From the NCBI GenBank assembly GCA_002432945.1, contig DJHE01000025.1, positions 23,456 through 39,191 on the forward strand: a stretch of DNA of 15,736 nucleotides. Direction: 5' to 3'. Positions 6,594 through 13,246 of this stretch are shown piece by piece (positions within the stretch are counted from its first letter, which is position 1; each line of letters opens with the position of its first letter). The position numbers were made by a program, and so were the translations under genes. The notes beneath the pieces are model-generated. The model was not told where the DNA came from. It made no database searches and was given only the letters and a program-made list of their open reading frames with translations. The DNA comes from Synergistaceae bacterium UBA5827. GTDB lineage: Bacteria; Synergistota; Synergistia; Synergistales; 79-D21.

Positions 6594-7895
6594 TCATGCT
6601 CGAAACTCTCCTTTTTCGAAAAGCCTGACACGCAAGTTCTCGATCCGGCCAAGGGCTCCATTTCCTTTCCAGCGGACAGGAAGGAAATGCGGCGTCAATC
6701 CCTTCAGTTCCCCGTCTCTTGCCTTTTCCACGAGGACAGGAACCGTGGTTCCCAGAAAGGGGGCGGCAAATTTTCGAAGCAACTCGTCCCCAACGGCAAT
6801 CCCCTCTTCACACCGAGCTTTCGCCACGGCCTCGGGCAAATGGCCCTCCATGGAAGCCGCCAGCGTGCCGGGCCTCGGTGAATACGGGAAAACATGGAGG
6901 TGCCCGAAACCGAGTTCCCTCACCAATGCCAGGGTCCTCTGGAAAGCGGCATCGGTCTCCCCGGGAAACCCCACCAGCAGGTCGGTCGAAAGGTGCAGCT
7001 TTTCCGGCCAGAGTTCCCTTATTCTCCCAACGATCCGTGCAAAATCCGCTGAACTGTACCCGCGCCGCATGGCCGCGAGGACCTTGTCGTCCCCGCTCTG
7101 GAGGGGAAGGTGGAGATGAGGGCAAAAGGCTGCGGTCCGTGCAAGCGTCCGGATAAGCTCATCGTCCAGTGCGAACGGTTCGAGCGACCCAAAGCGGATT
7201 CTCTGCATTCCCGGGACCCTTGCGATTTCTTCCACGAGTTTCGCGAGTGTCCAAGGTCCGCTCGCTCCAAACAACCCCAGGTGGACACCCGTCAGCACCA
7301 CTTCACTGCACCCCGACCGGGCAACTCGCCCGACCTCCGCAAGGATATCGGAAGGTTCCCGGCTGACCGGCACCCCACGGACAAAAGGGACAATGCAGTA
7401 GGAGCAGAAGTGGTCACAACCGTCCTGGACCTTTATGAAAGCGCGGGTGTGCATGGCCGGTTTTTCAAGTGCCAGGGGGTCCCATCCGCAGGAAGGGGGG
7501 GAAGGCATTCTCAGGAAAACCGGCTTTGCCGGCCGAGAGCCGGCTTCGAAGAGTTTTTCCAAGGTTTCCGGGATCAATGATTTCAGCCGGTTTCCGACTG
7601 CAGCATCGATTCCGAGACGCGTTGCCTCGGCTTCTTCAAGTTCCTGCACCCAGCAGCCTGCCGCAAGGATCATTCCTTGGGGGTTTTCCCTCCTGTACCG
7701 ACGGACTTGCTGACGACTCTTCCTATCGGCTTCGGAGGTTACGGTACAGGAAAGGAGAATGGCGAAATCCCACTCGTTTTCAGAGGGAACGGCTCCCCGC
7801 AGAATCAGTTCCGAAACCACGGCCTCCGCTTCATACTGGTTTGTCCGGCATCCGAGGGCCCTGATCCTGAATTTCTTCCCCCTGAGTGTTCCCAC
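6594..7895 (-). CDS. mtaB: tRNA (N6-L-threonylcarbamoyladenosine(37)-C2)-methylthiotransferase MtaB
   Basis: A radical-SAM methylthiotransferase of 433 residues that converts t6A37 to ms2t6A37 in ANN-decoding tRNAs. The N-terminal UPF0004 domain carries the three cysteines of the auxiliary cluster: C15 (ALGCRTNQYEAE), C50 (LLSCTVTSEAD) and C81 (AAGCWVQE). The radical-SAM motif is C160-x3-C164-x2-C167 (GCDHFCSYCIVPFVRG), followed by VVLTGVHLG, HLHLPLQSGDD and STDLLVGFPGET. A TRAM-like RNA-binding segment forms the C-terminus (about 370-433). NQYE and STDLLVGFPGET fit MtaB better than MiaB or RimO. The start is GTG at 7895, with GGGAGG 9 bases upstream, inside the 3' end of rsmE (65-base overlap); the longer open frame upstream has no family support. 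Confidence 0.93.
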   Translation of the reverse strand: MGTLRGKKFRIRALGCRTNQYEAEAVVSELILRGAVPSENEWDFAILLSCTVTSEADRKSRQQVRRYRRENPQGMILAAGCWVQELEEAEATRLGIDAAVGNRLKSLIPETLEKLFEAGSRPAKPVFLRMPSPPSCGWDPLALEKPAMHTRAFIKVQDGCDHFCSYCIVPFVRGVPVSREPSDILAEVGRVARSGCSEVVLTGVHLGLFGASGPWTLAKLVEEIARVPGMQRIRFGSLEPFALDDELIRTLARTAAFCPHLHLPLQSGDDKVLAAMRRGYSSADFARIVGRIRELWPEKLHLSTDLLVGFPGETDAAFQRTLALVRELGFGHLHVFPYSPRPGTLAASMEGHLPEAVAKARCEEGIAVGDELLRKFAAPFLGTTVPVLVEKARDGELKGLTPHFLPVRWKGNGALGRIENLRVRLFEKGEFRA

Positions 7896-8619
7896 GACAC
7901 TTTCCCTCCCAGGCCAAAACGAGATACGAGCAGGCAACAATAGCCGCAACAAAGGCCTTCAGCACCAACGGGCCCAGGCTGACCGCCTTGAACCCTGCCT
8001 GCCGCAGGACTTCCTTTTCCCGCTCGTCCCAGTCTCCCTCGGGACCGATCGCTATGGCAACCTCAGCTGCAGGCGGGACCGTCGCAATGGGAATCGTCGC
8101 ATCTTCGAGGATCCCGGCGAGCCGCAGCGCAGGCAGTTCAGTTTCCAGAATCTTTTCGAGAGGAGCGGGTTCAGCAATCAACGGGATTTTCGGGGCGCCG
8201 CACTGGAGAGTCGCCTCTTCGAGTATCCGCGACCATCGGGCCACCTTCTTCGCCTTTTCGGCTTCGGTGATTCGCGGTACGGAACGAGCGGCCTCGACAG
8301 GGAGGATGACCGAGACCCCGGTTTCGGTCGCTCCCCTGAGGAGGTGCTCGAAATCCCCTCCCTTGAGCAGTGACGCCAGTAGAACGATCCTGGGCGTGCT
8401 CCCCTTACCGGGAAGAGAGGATAGGACTCTTGCCGCCAGCCCCCCCTCGGCCGATTCCAGCCTCACTCGGCATCGCTCTCCCGCCAGGAGCCCTTCCAGA
8501 TTCTCGCCTGGAGATACCCTCAAGACCTTTAGAAGGTGGTGGGCCTGTTGTTCGTCAACTTTCCACAGCCCGTCTCCAAGGCTCGTGCACCTTTCAAGGC
8601 GCAACCTGGGCGGAGACAC
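7831..8619 (-). CDS. rsmE: RsmE-like 16S rRNA (uracil(1498)-N3)-methyltransferase, divergent
   Basis: A SPOUT (trefoil-knot) methyltransferase of the RsmE family, 262 residues; RsmE methylates N3 of U1498 in 16S rRNA. The start is GTG at 8619, giving MSPPRLRLERC, with AAGGGGG 9-10 bases upstream; it overlaps prmA by 26 bases. An N-terminal PUA-like domain includes HHLLKVLRVSPGENLEG (28-44). The knot has IGPEGDW (191-197) and SLGPLVLKAFVAA (214-226). Several usually conserved residues differ: the family's GPRILRTETA reads GPLVLKAFVA, EAAEQCGR reads EATLQCGA, and SERSV reads AARSV. A roughly 22-residue C-terminal tail is encoded by the part that overlaps mtaB. The family assignment is firm, helped by its place between prmA and mtaB; whether it still methylates U1498 is less sure. 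Confidence 0.88.
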   Translation of the reverse strand: MSPPRLRLERCTSLGDGLWKVDEQQAHHLLKVLRVSPGENLEGLLAGERCRVRLESAEGGLAARVLSSLPGKGSTPRIVLLASLLKGGDFEHLLRGATETGVSVILPVEAARSVPRITEAEKAKKVARWSRILEEATLQCGAPKIPLIAEPAPLEKILETELPALRLAGILEDATIPIATVPPAAEVAIAIGPEGDWDEREKEVLRQAGFKAVSLGPLVLKAFVAAIVACSYLVLAWEGKCRGNTQGEEIQDQGPRMPDKPV

Positions 8620-9463
8620 CCCACCATTCCCCCTTCTCAAGTTCGGAGACCATGACAAGGCCGCTTTTCCTCAGGGCTTCAAGGAAATGAATCCGTTCCT
8701 TCCGGACAAGCCCTGAGAAGATAGCAATTCCCCCTGGCTTGAGCACTCCCGCAACGTCGGGAAGCAAGGTCATAAGGGGCTCGATCACAATATTCGCCGT
8801 CAGCAGGTCGACTCGACGGTTAAAGCCTTTCAGCAGGTCTCCCTGCTCGATGTTCACTGCCCTTTCGTCGATCCCGTTGAGCAGGCAATTCTCTCCTGCC
8901 TCGGCCAGGACGGCAGGGTCGATGTCCCGAGCCCAGACCTTTGTCGCTCCGAGCTTGACCGCTCCTATCGCAAGGATCGCCGAACCGGTTCCGATGTCGG
9001 CCGTTTCCATGCCTGGCCTCAGAACCCCTTCCATCAGTTCGAGGACGATCTGGGTGCTTTCGTGGTAGCCGGTCCCAAAGGCACTTCCGGGATAGATGTA
9101 AAGGACCGTCTTCCCGGGCGGCTCGGCATCTCGATGCCATGGCGCCATCACGACAAGGTTCCGTCCCACTTCGAGGGGCGGAAAGGCTTCTTTCCATGTC
9201 GTGTGCCAGGACCGGTTTTCGATCTTTCCCATGTCCCGTACCGAAATCTCGGGCCATGCAGCCAGAACGTCTCCAACCCTCTTTAGCCAGTATCCCAACT
9301 CAAAATGGCTCCTGTAATAGGCCCGGAGCCCTATGCGCCCGTTTCCTTCAAAAACCTCCGAACCGATGCTTCCGGAAAGGTCTGCAAGGGAAGCCAGCGT
9401 TTCTTCGCTCCCGTTTTTCGTTTCCAGGGTGATATACCACCAGAACGATTCTTTTTCACCCAT
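8594..9463 (-). CDS. prmA: 50S ribosomal protein L11 methyltransferase
   Basis: A class I SAM-dependent methyltransferase of 289 residues that trimethylates lysines of ribosomal protein L11. An N-terminal substrate-recognition domain spans about 1-90. The catalytic domain shows the PrmA signature PGSAFGTGYHESTQ (125-138), SAM motif I DIGTGSAILAIGAVKLGA (156-173), the acidic RDIDP (179-183), and LLTANIVIEPL followed by LKPGGIAIFSGL. The start ATG at 9463 is preceded by GGGGGTG at 6-7 bases; the open frame upstream contains a hairpin and is not coding. The gene follows dnaJ by 100 bases and overlaps rsmE, the order known from Bacillus. The SAM motif reads GTGSA instead of the more usual GCGSG, a mild change. 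Confidence 0.93.
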   Translation of the reverse strand: MGEKESFWWYITLETKNGSEETLASLADLSGSIGSEVFEGNGRIGLRAYYRSHFELGYWLKRVGDVLAAWPEISVRDMGKIENRSWHTTWKEAFPPLEVGRNLVVMAPWHRDAEPPGKTVLYIYPGSAFGTGYHESTQIVLELMEGVLRPGMETADIGTGSAILAIGAVKLGATKVWARDIDPAVLAEAGENCLLNGIDERAVNIEQGDLLKGFNRRVDLLTANIVIEPLMTLLPDVAGVLKPGGIAIFSGLVRKERIHFLEALRKSGLVMVSELEKGEWWGVSAQVAP

Positions 9464-9485
9464 AGCTTTCACCCCCGAATAACCG

Positions 9486-9513
9486 AGGGAGGGAGGCTGG
9501 CGCCTCCCTCCCT
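9486..9513 (-). terminator. strong hairpin between dnaJ and prmA (terminator or processing element)
   Basis: A 12-base-pair perfect stem with a 4-base loop (minus strand AGGGAGGGAGGC, loop GCCA, GCCTCCCTCCCT) lies between the dnaJ stop and the prmA start. There is no run of T after it on either strand, so it is not a classic Rho-independent terminator. It may be a weak attenuator or an mRNA-stability element that lowers prmA and downstream expression relative to the chaperone genes. Confidence 0.6.
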
Positions 9514-9563
9514 TAAGTCTCCAACCAAAACATCCTACCATGAACAACGCGTCTTTCGCACCC

Positions 9564-10688
9564 TCAGGATAGCCACGTTTTTAGCCTATCCAGGAAACCC
9601 GCCGGCTGGACCGGCGTTCCCATCTCGGAGGCAAGATCTTCAACCAGCCTTTTCGCCTTTTCGCTGAGGTTCTTCGGAACGTCGACATCCACATGCACGA
9701 TAAGGTCTCCCCTGCCTCCGCCGCGAAGGCGCGGCATTCCCTTGCCCTTCAAACGGAATGTATCCCCGGGCCGCGTACCGGCCGGCAAGTCTTTCTTTTC
9801 CAGGCCATCCAGCGTGGAAACTTCAACTTGGCATCCGAGAACGGCCTGAGGGAACGAAACGACGGACTGGGTATGGAGATCATTTCCATCCCTGATGAAA
9901 AGAGGATCCGGCTCCACTTCAAGATGGACGTAAAGGTCCCCCGGAGGCCCCCCGTTTATTCCAGCCTCTCCTCCACCGTTGACCCGAAGCCGTACACCCG
10001 TATCCACACCTGGTGGCACGCGGACCTCGAGTTCCCTCTTGACACGTTTTTGGCCTTCTCCGCGGCACTCCGTGCAGGGAGACTTGATCACTCGACCTGT
10101 TCCTCCGCAACGAGCACAAGGGACAACCGTGACAAACTGGCCGAATGGGGTGCGTGCAGCCTGCTCTACTTGCCCGCGCCCGCCGCAGTCACGACAGCTT
10201 TCGACATTCGTGCCCAGCTCCGCTCCAGTTCCCCCGCATTTTTCGCAACGCTCCCTGCGCGTCACGTTAACTTTTTTTGTAACCCCTGCCGCCGCTTCCC
10301 TCAGAGAGACATTAAGGGACACTTCGAGGTCGCTTCCCTGCCGGGGAGCATTTGCCCTTGCCCTTGATCCGCCACCCATGAACGTGTCGAAGAGGTCTCC
10401 AAATATGTCTCCAAACGGATCCTGGCCGGAGAAGGGGCCATATCCCCCTCCCCCGTTTCCGACCGTCCCGAAGCGATTGTATTGCTCCCTCTTTTCAGGG
10501 TCGCCAAGGACGGCATAGGCCTCGTTGACCAGTTTGAAATGTTCTTCGGCCTCCGGGTTTCCCGGGTTGGCATCCGGATGGTACATGCGGGCAAGTTTAC
10601 GGTAACTCTTCTTAATCTCATCCTGAGAAGCACCGGCAGGGACTTCAAGAAGACGATAAAATCCCTTCGGGTCATCCACGGCAGCCAA
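9564..10688 (-). CDS. dnaJ: chaperone DnaJ (Hsp40)
   Basis: A 374-residue type I J-protein that stimulates the ATPase of DnaK and delivers unfolded clients. The J domain (about 8-72) carries HPD at 37-39 (KLARMYHPDANPGN); a short Gly/Phe-rich region follows (about 77-107). The zinc domain has four repeats: CEKCGGTG (148), CRDCGGRG (165), CARCGGTG (191) and CTECRGEG (205). The C-terminal substrate domains include PPGVDTGVRLRVNGGGEAG and FRLKGKGMPRLRGGGRGDL. The start is TTG at 10688, preceded by AGGGGGGA at about 5-6 bases; the in-frame GTG 9 bases downstream is too far from this site. It follows grpE by 31 bases. dnaK, usually between them, is absent. Confidence 0.97.
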   Translation of the reverse strand: MAAVDDPKGFYRLLEVPAGASQDEIKKSYRKLARMYHPDANPGNPEAEEHFKLVNEAYAVLGDPEKREQYNRFGTVGNGGGGYGPFSGQDPFGDIFGDLFDTFMGGGSRARANAPRQGSDLEVSLNVSLREAAAGVTKKVNVTRRERCEKCGGTGAELGTNVESCRDCGGRGQVEQAARTPFGQFVTVVPCARCGGTGRVIKSPCTECRGEGQKRVKRELEVRVPPGVDTGVRLRVNGGGEAGINGGPPGDLYVHLEVEPDPLFIRDGNDLHTQSVVSFPQAVLGCQVEVSTLDGLEKKDLPAGTRPGDTFRLKGKGMPRLRGGGRGDLIVHVDVDVPKNLSEKAKRLVEDLASEMGTPVQPAGFLDRLKTWLS

Positions 10689-10719
10689 GAAAGTCCCCCC
10701 TCATTCCTTGACGCGGGGC

Positions 10720-11286
10720 TCAGCCTTCATAACGGCCTACCCGAACTTTTGAGGGGCGAACAAGCCTGTCCCCCAACCTATACCCCTTCTGGAGAACTTC
10801 CAGGACCTTACTGTCCTCAGCGGGATCTTCCACGCCGGAAACGAGAATCGCCTCGTGGATTTCCGGGCTGAATGTTTCCGCCATGGCTGGTATTTCCTCT
10901 AAGCCCATGGCTTGCAAGGCGGCAAAAAACTGGGAACGCACCATCTGCACCCCTTCCAGGAGCGCCTCCCCATGACGGCTTCCCGCGGAATCGATGGCCC
11001 TGTCCAGGTTATCGAGAACCGGTAGCAGGTTAAGAACCGCGCTTTCAGCCGCAAGGGTTTTCATCCGGGCTGAATCTCGATCGATGCGCGCACGAAAATT
11101 CATGAAGTCGGCTTTTACCCTTAAACCTTCCTGTCGGAGGGTTTCAGCCATTTTTTCCGCCGCCTGTAGCTTTTCTTCCAGTTCCGCTCTTTCAGCTGCC
11201 CAATTTTCCGGACTTGGCTTTTCTTTTTCACCACCGCAGGGGATTTCGTTTTCCCGGCATTCCCCTGTCGATTGCTTTTCACACAT
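10720..11286 (-). CDS. grpE: nucleotide exchange factor GrpE
   Basis: A 188-residue cofactor that releases ADP from DnaK. The N-terminal third (about 1-75) is charged and predicted coiled coil (AAERAELEEKLQAAEKMAETL), continuing with VKADFMNFRARIDRD. The C-terminal beta domain carries the signature GYRLGDRLVRPSKVRVG (about 167-183), and LLPVLDNLDRAI is also typical. ATG at 11286 follows AAGGAGGAG at 6-base spacing, one of the best ribosome-binding sites in the window. It starts 19 bases after hrcA and would be transcribed from the CIRCE-controlled promoter. The next gene is dnaJ, not dnaK. Confidence 0.97.
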   Translation of the reverse strand: MCEKQSTGECRENEIPCGGEKEKPSPENWAAERAELEEKLQAAEKMAETLRQEGLRVKADFMNFRARIDRDSARMKTLAAESAVLNLLPVLDNLDRAIDSAGSRHGEALLEGVQMVRSQFFAALQAMGLEEIPAMAETFSPEIHEAILVSGVEDPAEDSKVLEVLQKGYRLGDRLVRPSKVRVGRYEG

Positions 11287-11305
11287 TGCGACTCCTCCTT
11301 ACCGA

Positions 11306-12331
11306 TCAGGGTCGATCCGAATCGCCGTCTCCGGACAATCCATCCCAGACCGTTTCAAGGGCAGCTATCGCCCTCTCGTAATCCATTCGAACCGGGCCGA
11401 TCAAGCCCAGCACGGTGCGTGTCCCCTTTCCCGTGGAAGACGAAAAAAGCGCGGAAAAGGCACCGAGTTCAGAATCGGGGTCTTCGTTCCCGATGATCAC
11501 GTTCAAGCCGTCCTTGACGGAATACCGGCGAACCATCCTTGTAAGGGCATCTTCCTCTTCCAGCAGGCAGAGGATGGCCTGCAATCGCCCGATATCCTGG
11601 AAGTCGGGCAACCCAAGGATATGGTGAACACCCGTGGTGAAGAAACGGAAATTTTCCGCCGATAGCAAGCTGTCGATTTCCGACATGGCCAAACGGCAAC
11701 TCTCCGCCACTTCCGTAAGTTCTTTCAGGACAAAGGACTGTAGCCCTCCCCTGACATCATCCCAGGGACGCCCCGAAGCAACGGTGTTGATGCGCCTCGA
11801 AATTTCCTCCAGGATCTCACGGCTCATTTCGCAGGGGAAATTCAGTAGTTTCTGATGGATTAGCCGACCCTGGAGAACCACTAGCAGCAAGGCATGGTAG
11901 AGGTCAATCCAAACGAATTCGACCCGTTCAAGCCGGACCTGGGCCATAGGGGCCGAGGCGGCAAGCGCAACTGTCTGGGTAGCGCGGCTCAGGAGCTGGG
12001 AGGAATAGGCCAGCACCTCCTCGAAGTCGGCACGCTGCCTTTTGAGGTCGAGCAGCCGGTCAGCCAATTCCGGGCTTCTTTCCCGCTTGCCTTCAAGTAT
12101 GGAATCGACATAAACCCGGAAAGCCCGGCTTGTCGGTATCCGCCCGGCAGAAGTATGGGGCTGCGTAATATACCCCAACTCCTCAAGATCGGACATTTCG
12201 TTCCGAATCGTTGCCGCGCTGATCCGGGTCAGGTATTTCTTGGAAAGAGCGCGCGATCCCACCGGTTCACCCGTATGGATATATTCGAAGACAATCGCCA
12301 TGACAACCTCGAATTGGCGTTCCGTCAACAC
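11306..12331 (-). CDS. hrcA: heat-inducible transcription repressor HrcA
   Basis: HrcA binds the CIRCE operator and represses class I heat-shock genes; GroEL normally keeps it active. The protein has 341 residues, the usual length. The winged-helix N-terminus opens LTERQFEVVMAIVFEYIHTG, then EPVGSRALSKKY and the recognition region ISAATIRNEMSDLEELGYI, followed by QPHTSAGRIPTSRAFRVYVD. A GAF-like dimerisation/ligand domain and the C-terminal IGNEDPDSELGAFSALFS and LGLIGPVRMDYERAI are also typical. I choose GTG at 12331 because it yields the canonical MLTERQ start, with GGGGGGTGG 5 bases upstream; the longer frame runs through the CIRCE element. First gene of the hrcA-grpE-dnaJ unit, autoregulated. 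Confidence 0.97.
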   Translation of the reverse strand: MLTERQFEVVMAIVFEYIHTGEPVGSRALSKKYLTRISAATIRNEMSDLEELGYITQPHTSAGRIPTSRAFRVYVDSILEGKRERSPELADRLLDLKRQRADFEEVLAYSSQLLSRATQTVALAASAPMAQVRLERVEFVWIDLYHALLLVVLQGRLIHQKLLNFPCEMSREILEEISRRINTVASGRPWDDVRGGLQSFVLKELTEVAESCRLAMSEIDSLLSAENFRFFTTGVHHILGLPDFQDIGRLQAILCLLEEEDALTRMVRRYSVKDGLNVIIGNEDPDSELGAFSALFSSSTGKGTRTVLGLIGPVRMDYERAIAALETVWDGLSGDGDSDRP

Positions 12332-12355
12332 TTTTTCCACCCCCCGCGCCAGAAA

Positions 12356-12382
12356 TTGGCACTCTTGCCTACAGAGTGCCAA
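12356..12382 (-). promoter_or_regulatory. CIRCE operator (HrcA binding site)
   Basis: A perfect inverted repeat TTGGCACTC-N9-GAGTGCCAA lies 24 bases before the hrcA start, within the transcribed leader just downstream of the promoter. The consensus is TTAGCACTC-N9-GAGTGCTAA; one position is changed in both arms so that symmetry is kept. Confidence 0.96.
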
Positions 12383-12398
12383 AGTCCACCCGTCCGGT

Positions 12399-12427
12399 AG
12401 GTTAACAGTCACCCAGGTTATTGTCAA
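12399..12427 (-). promoter_or_regulatory. sigma-A promoter of the hrcA operon
   Basis: On the minus strand a perfect TTGACA (12427-12422) is followed after 17 bases by TAACCT (12404-12399). Transcription would begin near 12392, just upstream of the CIRCE element, an arrangement typical of HrcA-repressed operons. Confidence 0.82.
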
Positions 12428-12505
12428 CACAGGTCAAACGGGGATGCCCAAAGATCGTTACAATAGTATCGGATCGCAATTCTTTTATCTTTAGGGGGAA
12501 GAGAT

Positions 12506-13153
12506 TTGACCCACCAGGGGATCCGTACAACCATTTTCATTGTCAGGCACGGGGAATGCATAGGAAACCGGGAAGGACTCTTTCGCGGACGATGCGATTT
12601 CCCGCTAAACGACATTGGAATCCGGCAAGCTGAAGCCCTGGCTCTCGAACTGAAAGGACGGGGAATAACCCGCATCTTTTCCAGTCCTCTCTCGCGGGCA
12701 ACAGAAACGGCAAGCAGGATAGCGGAAACCTGTGGAGCACAGTGGGAAATCCGGGCAGGCTTCAACAACATGGCCCTCGGCCAATGGGAGGGCCGCCCAA
12801 AAAAAGAAGTCGAGGAAGAGTTCCCTGAAGAATGGGGGCTCTGGATCGAACATCCCGACCGGCTGCACATCCCTGGATCAGAATCCCTGTCGGAGGTCCA
12901 ACGCCGGGCTTTCTCAAACCTCGAGCACCTGGTGCACGTTTATGCCGGCGAGACGATTGCCGTTGTTTCCCACCGAGCCGTCATCAAGCCCCTTATGGCT
13001 GCCTGCCTCGGGCTCGCCGAACCCTCTTTCTGGAGGCTGCACGTCGACACCGCCTCCTATTCCATTCTCGTCCACGAGGAAAAACGCGGCTATTGCCTCA
13101 CCCTTCTCAACCAGAACCGGCACCTTGCAGAAATGGTCCAGGAGTGGGTGTAA
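12506..13153 (+). CDS. histidine phosphatase (phosphoglycerate mutase-like) family protein
   Basis: A cytoplasmic branch 1 histidine phosphatase of 215 residues; relatives include CobC-type alpha-ribazole phosphatase, phosphoglycerate mutase and broad-range phosphatases, so the substrate is open. Visible elements are FIVRHGE (phospho-histidine H15), SSPLSRATETA (60-70) and VVSHRAVIKPL (second histidine H156). At the place of the usual catalytic acid, four residues before the GxWEG glycine, this protein has N88 (FNNMALGQWEG) rather than Glu. The start is TTG at 12506, preceded by AGGGGGA at 6-7 bases. It is divergent from hrcA and lies 93 bases upstream of folP on the same strand. No cobalamin genes are nearby. 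Confidence 0.88.
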   Translation: MTHQGIRTTIFIVRHGECIGNREGLFRGRCDFPLNDIGIRQAEALALELKGRGITRIFSSPLSRATETASRIAETCGAQWEIRAGFNNMALGQWEGRPKKEVEEEFPEEWGLWIEHPDRLHIPGSESLSEVQRRAFSNLEHLVHVYAGETIAVVSHRAVIKPLMAACLGLAEPSFWRLHVDTASYSILVHEEKRGYCLTLLNQNRHLAEMVQEWV

Positions 13154-13173
13154 AGGCTACGGCAGGGTTTTCC

Positions 13174-13202
13174 TTGACCCCTTCCCTTCGAGGGGATAAC
13201 AT
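13174..13202 (+). promoter_or_regulatory. putative promoter for folP-folK
   Basis: TTGACC (13174-13179) and TAACAT (13197-13202) are 17 bases apart in the gap after the phosphatase gene. The start would be near 13209, giving a leader of about 38 bases. The -35 matches consensus at 5 of 6 positions and the -10 at 4 of 6. Confidence 0.45.
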
Positions 13203-13246
13203 CGTTGGTCGACAGGCACTAATTTATTTTTACAGGGCGAGGATAT

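Noticed and set aside
7831..8619. Frameshift or pseudogene in rsmE as the cause of its odd C-terminus
   Set aside because: The altered residues fall at aligned positions without insertion or deletion, and the reading continues through hydrophobic positions matching the final helix of the family.
12459..12464. TACAAT as plus-strand -10 box for the histidine phosphatase
   Set aside because: No acceptable -35 at the right distance; the gene must have a promoter in this 174-base divergent region but I cannot locate it.
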